From Sphaerisporangium viridialbum (GTDB lineage: Bacteria; Actinomycetota; Actinomycetes; Streptosporangiales; Streptosporangiaceae), in the NCBI RefSeq assembly GCF_049674955.1, contig NZ_CP187232.1, positions 496,001 through 560,000 on the forward strand: a stretch of 64,000 nucleotides of DNA. The letters are read 5' to 3'. The notes beneath the pieces were generated by a model. It searched no databases and had not been told where the DNA came from. It saw only the letters and a list, made by a program, of their open reading frames with translations. A program made the translations under genes and the position numbers. Shown one piece after another: positions 18,917 through 28,975 of this stretch. The number at the start of each line of letters is the position of its first letter. Position 1 is the first letter of the stretch.

Positions 18917-20104
18917 CTACTCGCTACTTGCCTGTTTGAGTAGTTCGGCCCGGGGGTCTGCCGAGTCGGAGACCGACCGGAACTCCTCCAGGGCGGATCT
19001 TTCCTTGTCGTCGAGGTGCTGGGGCACCGCGACCTCCACGGTGACGAGCAGATCACCCTTGGTGCCGTCCTTGCGGGTGACACCCCGGCCGCGCACGCGG
19101 AATGTGCGTCCGTTGGGCGTGCCCTCGGGGATCCTCAGGGTCACCGGCATGCCCTGCAGGATCGGCACCCTGATCTCGGCGCCGAGAGCCGCCTCCGTGA
19201 AGGTGACCGGCACCGTGATGGTCAGGTTGTCGCCCGAGCGGCCGAAGATGGTGTGCGGTTTCACGTGGATCTGGACGTACAGGTCGCCGGCCGGCCCGCC
19301 GTTCTCGCCGGGCGCGCCCTTGGCCTTGAGCCGGATGCGCTGGCCGTCGGCCACCCCGGCGGGGATGCGCGCCTGGAGCGTGCGGGTGCTCTTGCCACGC
19401 CCGCTGCCCTCGCACACCGGGCAGGGGTCGTCGACGAGCAGCCCTCGGCCCTTGCAGTCGCGGCACGGCTCGGAGAAGGCGAAGTTGCCGAGGTTGCGGC
19501 TGGCGGCCCCGGTGCCCTCACAGGTCGGGCAGACCCTCGGGGTGGTGCCGGCCTTGGCCCCCGTGCCGTGACAGGCCGTGCAGGCCGAGGAACTGGTGAG
19601 CCGGAGCGCGACCGTGGTGCCGTCCACGGCCTCGGTGAAGGACAACGTGACCTCGGACTCGATGTCCTGCCCTCGGCGGGGGCGGCTGGTCGCGGTGGTG
19701 GAGTTGGGACGCCCGCCGCGGTTGAACAGGCCGCCGAACAGGTCGCCGATGCGCTCGCCCGTGCCTCCGCCCTGCGCGGTGCCTCCGAAGAGGTCGCCGA
19801 ACTCGAACGGGAAACCGCCACCGCCGCCGCGGGGGGCGCCGCCCCCCGCGTACCCGCCGAGACCCGACCCGAACAGCGCGCGCGCCTCGTCGTACTCCTT
19901 GCGGCGCTTGGTGTCGGAGAGGACGTCATAGGCCTCCGAGACCTGCTTGAACTTGGCCTCGGTGTCGGTGTTGCCCTGGTTGGCGTCCGGGTGGTACTTC
20001 CTGGCCAGTCTCCGGTACGCCTTCTTGATCTCTTCGGCGGTGGCGGTCTTCGACACACCAAGGACCGCGTAATAGTCCTTTTCCAGGTAGTCCTTGGTGC
20101 TCAT
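18917..20104 (-). CDS. dnaJ: co-chaperone DnaJ
   Basis: 395 residues. N-terminal J domain with the HPD signature in RKYHPDANQGN, a Gly/Phe-rich linker (GGYAGGGAPRGGGGGFPFEFGDLFGG), four zinc-finger repeats (CTACHGTG, CPTCEGTG, CRDCKGRG, CPVCEGSG) and the C-terminal peptide-binding domain. It stimulates DnaK ATPase and delivers substrates. AAGGAAGAG precedes the ATG. Third gene of the operon, 35 bp after grpE. Confidence 0.97.
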   Translation of the reverse strand: MSTKDYLEKDYYAVLGVSKTATAEEIKKAYRRLARKYHPDANQGNTDTEAKFKQVSEAYDVLSDTKRRKEYDEARALFGSGLGGYAGGGAPRGGGGGFPFEFGDLFGGTAQGGGTGERIGDLFGGLFNRGGRPNSTTATSRPRRGQDIESEVTLSFTEAVDGTTVALRLTSSSACTACHGTGAKAGTTPRVCPTCEGTGAASRNLGNFAFSEPCRDCKGRGLLVDDPCPVCEGSGRGKSTRTLQARIPAGVADGQRIRLKAKGAPGENGGPAGDLYVQIHVKPHTIFGRSGDNLTITVPVTFTEAALGAEIRVPILQGMPVTLRIPEGTPNGRTFRVRGRGVTRKDGTKGDLLVTVEVAVPQHLDDKERSALEEFRSVSDSADPRAELLKQASSE

Positions 20105-20139
20105 CTATCTCTTCCTTCGCGAGCCAAAGGGGTAGTCGC

Positions 20140-20792
20140 TCAATTGTCCTCGGGGTCGGCCGCGGCTTCCCCCGCCTCGCCCGCCCCCGGCTCCGAGCCG
20201 GCCGCCGGCTCCTCGGGCTCGGCGACGGCGACCCGCGCCGGGCGCAGGATGCGGTCACCGATCTGGTAGCCGGGCTGGAGGATCTCCACGCAGGTGGGCT
20301 CGGTGACCTCGGAGGAGTAGCTGTGCATCAGGGCTTCGTGCACGGTCGGGTCGAACGCGTCGCCCTTGGCGCCGAAGGCCGTGAGGCCCAGCTTGCCCAC
20401 CGCGTTTTCGAGCGCCTCGCTGACCTTGGCGAACCCGCCGGTGAGCTCGCCGTGGTCGCGTGCCCTGCCGATGTCGTCGAGCACCGGGAGCAGCTCGGTC
20501 AGCACGTTGGCGACCGCCTGCTCGCGGACGACGACCCGATCGCGCTCGACGCGCTTGCGGTAGTTGGAGTACTCGGCCTGGAGCCGCTGGAGGTCGGCCG
20601 TGCGCTCGGCGAGCTGCGCGGTCAGCTCGGCGGCCAGACCGTCGTCCGGCCTGGGTGCCCCGGCAGGGGCGGCGGGCGACGACTTGTCTGCCGTCTTGCC
20701 CGCCCCCTCACGCACCTCCCCCGTCTCGGGGTCGATGCGCCGGTTGTCGCGGATCACCAGGCCTTCGTGCTCGCTCCCAGAGTTCGGGGACG

Positions 20793-20796
<4 letters not shown>
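20140..20796 (-). CDS. grpE: nucleotide exchange factor GrpE
   Basis: 218 residues. An acidic, disordered N-terminus and a long helix (ELTAQLAERTADLQRLQAEYSNYRKRVERDR) are followed by the GrpE core (VLTELLPVLDDIGRARDHGELTGGF) and the beta domain with VHEALMHSYSSEVTEPTCVEILQPGYQIGDRILRPARVAV. It releases ADP from DnaK. The GTG start overlaps the dnaK stop (GTGA), indicating translational coupling. Confidence 0.97.
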
Positions 20797-22676
<1,880 letters not shown>

Positions 22677-22698
22677 GAGTACGTCCTTGTAGTCAAAG

Positions 22699-22717
22699 TT
22701 GAGTCTGTATGACTCAA
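22699..22717. promoter_or_regulatory. HAIR site 1 (HspR operator), dnaK promoter
   Basis: TTGAGT-N7-ACTCAA, a perfect inverted repeat matching the HAIR consensus CTTGAGT-N7-ACTCAAG in core and spacing. It lies directly downstream of the -10 element, 23 bp before the dnaK start, so bound HspR would block promoter clearance. Confidence 0.9.
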
Positions 22718-22745
22718 TGGTGGATCCCGCTCGACCGTTTGTCAA
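22717..22745 (-). promoter_or_regulatory. dnaK promoter (-35 TTGACA, -10 CACCAT)
   Basis: On the minus strand TTGACA (22740-22745) and CACCAT (22717-22722) are separated by 17 bp. HAIR sites sit immediately on both sides of this promoter. Confidence 0.7.
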
Positions 22746-22749
22746 GCGA

Positions 22750-22770
22750 CTTGAGTCTAACCGGCTCAAC
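22750..22770. promoter_or_regulatory. HAIR site 2 (HspR operator), upstream of the -35
   Basis: CTTGAGT-N7-GCTCAAC: same spacing as HAIR site 1 with one mismatch in the inner arm pair. It lies four bases upstream of the -35 hexamer. Confidence 0.8.
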
Positions 22771-22905
22771 CCTACGCGCGCCTGACGCATTCCGTGGGCC
22801 TGGGGGCAAGAAAGCTGGCAAACTCGCGTGAATATCCTGGAAACGGGCGGCACTCATCCCGAGTTCCGGTAAAAGCGCTGGTAGCGCGACTGCTAGGACC
22901 CCGGC

Positions 22906-23367
22906 TCAGTGACGGGCGCCGTCGATGATCTTGCGCCCGTCGAGGGGCGCCTTGAGCTTGACGGTCGTGGTCTTCTGGATGGCGATCTCGATGCACGCCA
23001 CGTCAGGCGACCGGCGTGCCTGCCCCTCGTACAGGGTGACGGTCACGCTCTTGGCGGTCTCCTTGACCTTCACATGGTCGAGCACGTTGCACGGCTCGAC
23101 GCCCGACCACCAGACGATCTTGAGCTTGCGCCCGTCGCGCGAGGGGGTCGCCTTCACCCACCGCACCTTGTGCGGCTTGATCGTGTGGCCTTTCGGCTTC
23201 GTGGGCGAGGGGGCGGTCGCCGGCGTGGTCGTGCCGCCGGACTGGCCGGCGCTCGACGCCACGGGGGGTTCGGGGGCGGGGCTCGTGGTCGTGGCGCTTG
23301 GAGCGTTGCCGCAGCCCAGGCTCAGTAGCAGGGATCCGGTCGCCAGTGTCGCCGTCATCATCCGCAT
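22906..23367 (-). CDS. hypothetical lipoprotein
   Basis: About 153 residues. The short N-terminus ATLATGSLLLSLGCGN is a lipoprotein signal with lipobox LGCG. A Ser/Thr/Pro-rich linker leads to a folded C-terminal half (WWSGVEPCNVLDHVKVKETAKSVTVTLYEGQ...VACIEIAIQKTTTVKL) with two cysteines likely to form a disulfide. No named family recognised. The start lies among closely spaced ATG codons (23367, 23361, 23358). Confidence 0.65.
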   Translation of the reverse strand: MRMMTATLATGSLLLSLGCGNAPSATTTSPAPEPPVASSAGQSGGTTTPATAPSPTKPKGHTIKPHKVRWVKATPSRDGRKLKIVWWSGVEPCNVLDHVKVKETAKSVTVTLYEGQARRSPDVACIEIAIQKTTTVKLKAPLDGRKIIDGARH

Positions 23368-23440
23368 ATCTCTTTGACGTATCCGGTCTCGCGCGGGTTC
23401 GAACCTCACCGGGCGGCCGGATCGTGCCACCTACGGGGAA

Positions 23441-23469
23441 GGGCCCCCGACCGTGGCGGTCGGGGGCCC
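23441..23469 (-). terminator. strong hairpin terminator of the S33 peptidase gene
   Basis: GGGCCCCCGACC and GGTCGGGGGCCC form perfect 12-bp arms around a 5-base loop, 20 bp after the peptidase stop. On the minus strand TTCC follows. Confidence 0.75.
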
Positions 23470-23489
23470 TTCAGGCGGCTCGGCGGGGC

Positions 23490-25052
23490 TCAGCGCTCGC
23501 CGGGCACCCAGTCGTCGTCGGCCGTGGGCGCGGAACGCAGGCTCGCCGCGGGCGGCACCGGGTCGGCGAACGGCGCACAGTGCGCGTCGGGTCCTGGCAG
23601 GCTCGCCGGCAGCGTGCCGTCGGTCAGGTAGGCCTTCCAGATGTCGTCGATGCAGGCGTTGCCCCGGCCAGTGAGGCCGTGGTTGCCGCCGCCGTCCATG
23701 ACCACCAGGCGCGAGGACGGGAAGCGCTTGTGCATCTCCACGCCGCCCTGGTAGGGCGTCGCCGCGTCCTTGGTGTCCTGGAAGAACAGGGCGTTCTTGA
23801 CGGACTTGCCGTTGATGCGCAGGTCCTCGTGCCCGCGTACCGGCCACGACTGGCACTGGGCGTTGAACCAGGCGTTGCCCCAGGTCAGGAAGGGAGCGGT
23901 GCGGTAGGACTCCCACCAGTCGCGGTGCCAGGTGCCCCAGTCGCGGGGCCAGCGGGCGTCGCTGCACTCGACGGCCGAGTAGACCGCGAAGGTGTTGTCG
24001 TCGCCGCTGCTGTCGCCGTAGGTCGCGTACGCCTGGGCCAGGGGAGCGGTCTCGCCGGCGGTCACGTACCTCGACAGCGCGTTGGCGAGGAGCGGCCAGC
24101 GGCTCTTGAGGTAGCCGCCCGCAAGGTAGGTGTCGTCGAGCTCGGACGGCCCGACCCTGCCCTCGGCCGGGGTGGCCTTCAGCTTGGCGCGGGCCGCGTG
24201 GAAGGCCTTCTCGACGTCGGCCGCGGCCGTGCCGAGGTGGTAGTTCGCGTCGTACTGGGCGATCCAGGCGAAGAAGGCCTTGGCGCGGGCCTCGAACGCG
24301 TGGTTCTGGTCGATGTTGGCGCCGTACCAGACACGCTCGGGGTTGACGATGCTGTCCAGCACCAGACGGCGCACATTGCCGGGGAACAGGGTGGCGTACG
24401 TGGCGCCGAGGTAGGTGCCGTAGGAGTAGCCGACATAGCTGATCTGCTTCTGACCGAGGGCCTTGCGGATCTGGTCCATGTCCTTGGCGGCGTCGACCGT
24501 GGTCATGTGCTTGAGCAGGTCGCCGTAGGTGGCGTCACAGGCCTTGGAGTAGTTCTGCATCTTCTTCACCCAGGCCGCCTCCTCGCCCCAGTTGGCCGGG
24601 ACGTAGTCCGGGCGCACCGGGTCGAAGAAGTTCGGGTCGCAGCGGAGCGCGGGCTCGCTGGAGCCGACGCCGCGGGGGTCGAAGCCGATCAGGTCGTACT
24701 GCGCGGCCAGAGGGGCGCCCAAGCGGTTCTGCATCACCGCCGGGTAGGAGAGGCCGCCGCCGCCGGGGCCGCCGGGGTTGAACAGGATCGCGCCCTGGTA
24801 GTGGGCGGTGTCGGTCGCCTTCTTTCGTGAGACGGCGATCTTGATCTTCTTGCCCGAGGTGCGGTCGTAGTCAAGCGGAACCGTGACCGACGCGCACTCG
24901 ATGCCCTCCGGCAGGCCGGCGCACTGCGCCCACTGCGGAGCGGGTGGCGTGTAGTCGGGGGCCTTCTGGGTTCCGGCCGTCGCGGGCGCCGCGACCAGTG
25001 CTCCGCTCAGACCCAGGCCGGCTGTGGCCAGCGCTATGAGGATCTTCTTCAC
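23490..25052 (-). CDS. secreted S33-family peptidase (tripeptidyl aminopeptidase-like alpha/beta hydrolase)
   Basis: 520 residues. Signal peptide MKKILIALATAGLGLSGALVAAPATAG. The mature enzyme has NPGGPGGGG (oxyanion region), FDPRGVGSSEP, the nucleophile elbow GYSYGTYLG (Ser), and the C-terminal TAP-like domain with the acidic residue in QDTKDAATPYQGG and the catalytic His in GGGNHGLTGRGNACI. These match the Streptomyces tripeptidyl aminopeptidase/SlpD-SlpE group, which trim tripeptides from secreted proteins. The 210 bp upstream to the divergent proline dehydrogenase are unusually AT-rich and hold a GACACGTGTC palindrome at 25141-25150. Confidence 0.9.
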   Translation of the reverse strand: MKKILIALATAGLGLSGALVAAPATAGTQKAPDYTPPAPQWAQCAGLPEGIECASVTVPLDYDRTSGKKIKIAVSRKKATDTAHYQGAILFNPGGPGGGGLSYPAVMQNRLGAPLAAQYDLIGFDPRGVGSSEPALRCDPNFFDPVRPDYVPANWGEEAAWVKKMQNYSKACDATYGDLLKHMTTVDAAKDMDQIRKALGQKQISYVGYSYGTYLGATYATLFPGNVRRLVLDSIVNPERVWYGANIDQNHAFEARAKAFFAWIAQYDANYHLGTAAADVEKAFHAARAKLKATPAEGRVGPSELDDTYLAGGYLKSRWPLLANALSRYVTAGETAPLAQAYATYGDSSGDDNTFAVYSAVECSDARWPRDWGTWHRDWWESYRTAPFLTWGNAWFNAQCQSWPVRGHEDLRINGKSVKNALFFQDTKDAATPYQGGVEMHKRFPSSRLVVMDGGGNHGLTGRGNACIDDIWKAYLTDGTLPASLPGPDAHCAPFADPVPPAASLRSAPTADDDWVPGER

Positions 25053-25262
25053 GTTTACCCCTTCGACGCCCGCGGATCCATCGTTGGAACCGACTTATGG
25101 CACCATCGGGTAGATCATGCGGATAAAGAACTAATAAGACGACACGTGTCTTCACTTGGTTGTCAAACCGCAACATGAGGTTCTGATCCGATGATCGACG
25201 CCTGAACCGCCGTAGGGTGGGGAGGTCTCTCCCCAACAGCCGTCGTGCCGGGAAGGGTGCCA

Positions 25263-26177
25263 ATGGTGTTGCGTGAGGTTCTGCTGGCCGCTTCGAGCAG
25301 TGACCGTGTCGAGAGCGTCGTCAGGACTGCTGGGGTGACCCGCAGGCTGATGGGCCGTTACGTGGCGGGGAACACCGCGGAGGACGCCGCCTCGGTGGCC
25401 GCGGGTGTCATCGCCGACGGCCTGCTGGTGACGTTCGACCACCTCGGCGAGGAGACCAGGCATCCCGACCAGGCCGCCCGCGCGGTCAAGGCCTCTCTCG
25501 GCCTCCTCGACGCCCTCGCCAGGCGCGGCATCGCGAAGGGCGCCGACCTGTCGCTGCGGCTCACGTCCGTGGGGCTCCACGTCGACGAGAAGCTCGCGAA
25601 GGAGAACGCCGCGCGCGTCTGCGAGGCGGCCCGCGAGGTCGGCGTCACGGTCACCCTCGACACCGAGGACGCCGCAGTGATCGAGTCCGCCCTGGGCGTG
25701 CACGCCGCGCTGCTGGAGGACCACCCCGCCACCGGCGTCTCCATCGCGTCGTCCCTGCGCCGCGCCGACGACCACTGCCGGTCGCTGGCCTCGGGCCGTG
25801 TACGCCTGACCAGGGGCGCCGTGGACGCGCCGGCCTCGATCGCCTACACCTCGCCCGCCGACATCGACCGCTCGTACGTGCGCTGCCTCAAGGCGCTCAT
25901 GGCGGGCCAGGGCCACCCGATGGTCGCCACGCACGACCGGCGGCTCATCGAGGTCGCCTCCGCGCTCGCCGTGCTGAACGAGCGCGAGCCCGGCGGTTTC
26001 GAGTACCAGATGTCGTACGGCGTGCGCCTGGCCGAGCAGCGGAGGCTCGCCGACCTCGGTTCGCAGGTGCGCGTGCGCATCCCGTACGGGGTCGACTGGT
26101 ACAGCCACCTCACGCGCCGCCTGGCCGAGCGCCCGGCCAACCTCGCCCTGCTCGCGCGCTCGCTGGTGAGGCGCTAG
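25263..26177 (+). CDS. proline dehydrogenase
   Basis: 304 residues, FAD-dependent oxidation of proline to pyrroline-5-carboxylate, with electrons passed to the membrane quinone pool. The barrel shows LSLRLTSVGLHVDEK, VTLDTED and, near the end, YQMSYGVR and IPYGVDWYSHLTRRLAERPAN, the substrate-binding signature of monofunctional PutA/ProDH enzymes. GGAAGG precedes the ATG at 25263. The P5C dehydrogenase partner is not in the window. It lies upstream of proC, which runs the reverse reaction. Confidence 0.9.
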   Translation: MVLREVLLAASSSDRVESVVRTAGVTRRLMGRYVAGNTAEDAASVAAGVIADGLLVTFDHLGEETRHPDQAARAVKASLGLLDALARRGIAKGADLSLRLTSVGLHVDEKLAKENAARVCEAAREVGVTVTLDTEDAAVIESALGVHAALLEDHPATGVSIASSLRRADDHCRSLASGRVRLTRGAVDAPASIAYTSPADIDRSYVRCLKALMAGQGHPMVATHDRRLIEVASALAVLNEREPGGFEYQMSYGVRLAEQRRLADLGSQVRVRIPYGVDWYSHLTRRLAERPANLALLARSLVRR

Positions 26178-26273
26178 CCGAGTTGTCCACAGGCGGGCCG
26201 GCGGCAGGGCTCGTACCAGCGGGGAGTCGGTAGGCTGCGAGAGTTTCCCGACTCCTACGCGAGGTGCCTTCAA

Positions 26274-27068
26274 ATGATCGCGATTCTCGGTACCGGCAAG
26301 ATGGGTGAGGCCCTGCTGTCCGGGCTGCTGCGCGCCGGCATCGATCCGGGCGAGATCATAGCCACCGCGCGGCGCGAGGAGCGGGCGCGGGCGCTCCACG
26401 AGCGCTATGGCGTGCAGATCGTGTCCAACAGCGAGGCGGCCAAGATCGCCGACACTCTGATCCTCGCAGTCAAGCCGCAGGACATGGCCGCGCTGCTCGG
26501 CGAGATCGGTGCCCACGTGCCCGCCGGCAGGCTCGTCATCTCGGTGGCGGCCGGCATCACCACCTCCTTCGTCGAGGCCCGGCTGGGCGACGAGGTGCCG
26601 GTCGTGCGGGTCATGTCCAACACCCCGGTGCTGGTCGACGAGGCCATGAGCGTCATCTCCGCCGGGGCGCACGCCTCCGAGATCCACCTCAAGCACACCG
26701 AAGACCTTCTCAAGCCGGTCGGCAAGGTGCTGCGCATCCCCGAGTCCCAGCAGGACGCCGCGACCGCCCTGTCCGGCAGCGGCCCCGCCTACTTCTTCTA
26801 TCTGGTCGAGGCCATGGTCGACGCGGGCATCCTGCTGGGCATGCCTCGCGCCGCCGCGCTCGACATGGTGACCCAGTCGATCGTCGGCGCGGCGATCATG
26901 CTCCGCGACTCCGGCGAGCATCCGGTCATCCTGCGGGAGGCCGTCACCTCGCCCGGTGGCACCACGATCTCCGCGATCGCCGAGCTCGAGCGCCACAGCG
27001 TCCGGGCGGCGTTCCTCGCCGCCATCGAGGCCGCGCGCGACCGCAGCAGCCAGCTCGCCTCCGGCTGA
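26274..27068 (+). CDS. proC: pyrroline-5-carboxylate reductase
   Basis: 264 residues. N-terminal Rossmann fold IAILGTGKMGEALLSGLL, then VMSNTPVLVDEAM, and the C-terminal signature GSGPAYFFYLVEAMVDAGILLGMPR plus TSPGGTTISAIAELE. It catalyses the last step of proline synthesis with NAD(P)H. GAGGTGCC precedes the ATG, and a TAGGCT -10-like hexamer sits at ~26231. A 28-bp tandem repeat starts in its stop codon. Confidence 0.96.
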   Translation: MIAILGTGKMGEALLSGLLRAGIDPGEIIATARREERARALHERYGVQIVSNSEAAKIADTLILAVKPQDMAALLGEIGAHVPAGRLVISVAAGITTSFVEARLGDEVPVVRVMSNTPVLVDEAMSVISAGAHASEIHLKHTEDLLKPVGKVLRIPESQQDAATALSGSGPAYFFYLVEAMVDAGILLGMPRAAALDMVTQSIVGAAIMLRDSGEHPVILREAVTSPGGTTISAIAELERHSVRAAFLAAIEAARDRSSQLASG

Positions 27069-27122
27069 CCCGCGCGCTACCTGAGCCGCCGGCCGACCCG
27101 CGCGCTACCTGAGCCGCCGGCC
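27067..27122. repeat. 28-bp tandem repeat (two perfect copies) and degenerate remnants after proC
   Basis: The 28-bp unit begins GACCCGCGCGCTACCTGAG and is repeated exactly at 27067-27094 and 27095-27122. Shorter degenerate units containing ACCTGA continue to ~27170. The first copy overlaps the proC stop codon. Confidence 0.7.
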
Positions 27123-27195
27123 GTCCCGCACGACCTGACCCGCACGACCTGCCCGCATGACCTGAGCCTCGGGCCGGCCGAGACCGGCCGCCGTG

Positions 27196-27414
27196 TCAGC
27201 CGCCGGAGGTCAGCCTGACGAACTCCTCGAACGACAGGCGGCCGTCGCCGTCCGCGTCGGCGACCCGGTCCAGCGCTCCGAGCGCCTCGGCGGGAAGGTG
27301 CGGGAAGTGCTCGGCGAACTCCGCATGGGTGATGAAGCCGTCACCGTCGCCGTCGATCGACTCGAACTGCTTCTTGAGCTGCGCCCATCGCTGATCCGCG
27401 GGTACTGCCGACAA
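27196..27414 (-). CDS. EF-hand calcium-binding protein (two EF-hands)
   Basis: 72 residues with two canonical loops, DGDGDGFITHAEF and DADGDGRLSFEEF, each with Asp at positions 1, 3 and 5 and Glu at 12. It resembles the small calmodulin-like Cab proteins of Streptomyces, thought to buffer or sense Ca2+. The start is a TTG, supported by GGAGG eight bases upstream; no ATG or GTG is available at the N-terminus. Confidence 0.85.
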   Translation of the reverse strand: MSAVPADQRWAQLKKQFESIDGDGDGFITHAEFAEHFPHLPAEALGALDRVADADGDGRLSFEEFVRLTSGG

Positions 27415-27618
27415 GGAGATCTGCCTCCGACGCGAGAAGTGACTCGTACGGCGAACACCATAGTTCGGGCACAGGGCCGGGACGAGCGAGGGCCTGTCCC
27501 GAACGCCCGTGTGTGACGGGCGTGGGCGCCCCCGTCGCCGGGTAGCGGTGGAGTCGCACCAGGTGGGTGGTGGTGGGGCCGGTTAAATCGATAGGAAACT
27601 TTGTAGTTAGAGTGCATC

Positions 27619-28902
27619 ATGGCCGGCGGTGGGAACGGCGGACATGGGGGCATCGTGGCAGCAGCCGCAGGGGCGACGGAGCAGGAGACGGGGCGGCCGG
27701 AGGGGCCGGCCGTCTGGACCCGCGAGTTCCGGCTCTTCTTCACCGCGAGATCCGTGTCCATGCTGGGCACGGCCATGGTGCCGGTCGCGATGACGCTCGG
27801 CGTCATCCAGGCCGGGTACGGCGCCAGCGGCGTCGGCTACACCCTCGCGTCCTCGACGGTGCCGATGGCGCTCCTCGTGCTCTTCGGCGGGGTGTTCGCC
27901 GACCGGTTCACGCCGCGCCGCATGATGGTCGGCGCCGACATCGTCCGCCTGGTCTCGCAGTCGGTCACGGCGGTGCTGTTCCTCACCGGCACGCCCGCCC
28001 TCTGGCAGCTCATGGTCGTCTCGGCCGTCAACGGGTCGGCCGCGGCGATGTTCCAGCCCGGCCTGGCGAGCCTCATCCCCCAGATAGCCCGGGACGTGCA
28101 GCGGGCCGTGGCGACCCAGCGCACGTCCGAGTCGGCGATGCTCCTGATGGGCCCCTCGGTCGCGGGGCTCCTGGTGACGTTCGCCGACGTGGGCGTGGTG
28201 TTCCTGATCGACGCGGCTGGCTTCGGCGTCAGCGCCCTCTGCCTCGCTCTCCTGCGGCTGACCCCCGGCACGGGCGCGGCCGAGGAGGGATCGATCTGGA
28301 CCAACCTCAGGGTGGGGTGGCACGAGTTCAGCTCCCGCACCTGGATGTGGGGGGTGATCGTGATCTGGGCGGTCATGGGCATCGCGGCCTTCGGTCCCGT
28401 GGTCCCGCTCGGCTCCATCCTGGTCAACTCCGCCTACAACGCCACCGGGTACGGGTTCGTCGTCTCCGCCCACGGCGCCGGAACGATCGTCGGCGGCCTG
28501 ATCGCCATGAGGGTCAAGCCGGGACGGCCGCTCGCCGCCGGGGCCCTGGCCATGTGCTTCTTCGCGCTGGAACCGCTGTCGATCGCGCTCGGCCTGCCGT
28601 TGGCGCTGATGGCGGCCTGCCATCTCACCGCGGGCATGGGGTCCGCGTTCTGGGGCGTCATGTGGATGACCAGCGTGCAGACCCAGGTGGCCCCCGAGGT
28701 GCTGAACCGCGTCCACGCCTACGAGGTCGCCGGTTCGGTCATGGCCCTCCCGGTCGGCCAGGCGCTCGCCGGTCCCGTCGCCTCCCTGCTGGGGGCCAGG
28801 GAAGTGCTGGCGATCTCCTCGGCGGTCGCCGTCACCGGATGCGTCGTCCTGCTCTCGGTGCCCGCGATCCGCCGCCTGCGCCGCGTGTCCGCCCCGTCGT
28901 AG
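27619..28902 (+). CDS. major facilitator superfamily transporter
   Basis: 427 residues with about twelve hydrophobic helices after a ~35-residue Gly/Ala-rich N-terminus. The segment LFGGVFADRFTPRRMM is the MFS loop 2-3 signature. Similarity to enterobactin-exporter/macrolide-efflux-like MFS members (EFRLFFTARSVSMLGTAMVPVAM) suggests drug or metabolite export. The start could be ATG 27619 or GTG 27655. The AT-rich AACTTTGTAGTTAG just upstream contains a plausible -10 with an almost absent leader. Confidence 0.85.
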   Translation: MAGGGNGGHGGIVAAAAGATEQETGRPEGPAVWTREFRLFFTARSVSMLGTAMVPVAMTLGVIQAGYGASGVGYTLASSTVPMALLVLFGGVFADRFTPRRMMVGADIVRLVSQSVTAVLFLTGTPALWQLMVVSAVNGSAAAMFQPGLASLIPQIARDVQRAVATQRTSESAMLLMGPSVAGLLVTFADVGVVFLIDAAGFGVSALCLALLRLTPGTGAAEEGSIWTNLRVGWHEFSSRTWMWGVIVIWAVMGIAAFGPVVPLGSILVNSAYNATGYGFVVSAHGAGTIVGGLIAMRVKPGRPLAAGALAMCFFALEPLSIALGLPLALMAACHLTAGMGSAFWGVMWMTSVQTQVAPEVLNRVHAYEVAGSVMALPVGQALAGPVASLLGAREVLAISSAVAVTGCVVLLSVPAIRRLRRVSAPS

Positions 28903-28963
28903 CCCACGCCGGTCCGTACGGCTTCGCATCCGGATTGCCCGAGCAGGGTAGGGCTTCCGCTCC

Positions 28964-28969
28964 TACGAT
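28964..28969 (+). promoter_or_regulatory. -10 element of probable leaderless efflux operon
   Basis: TACGAT ends exactly six bases before the GTG at 28976, and no Shine-Dalgarno is present. Confidence 0.5.
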
Positions 28970-28975
28970 GGCCAG

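Noticed and set aside
23385..23425. GGTTCGAACC resembling a tRNA T-loop
   Set aside because: No acceptor, D-arm or anticodon stem can be formed on either strand.
27067..27122. 28-bp repeats as a possible CRISPR array
   Set aside because: The copies are directly adjacent with no spacers and no cas genes are present.
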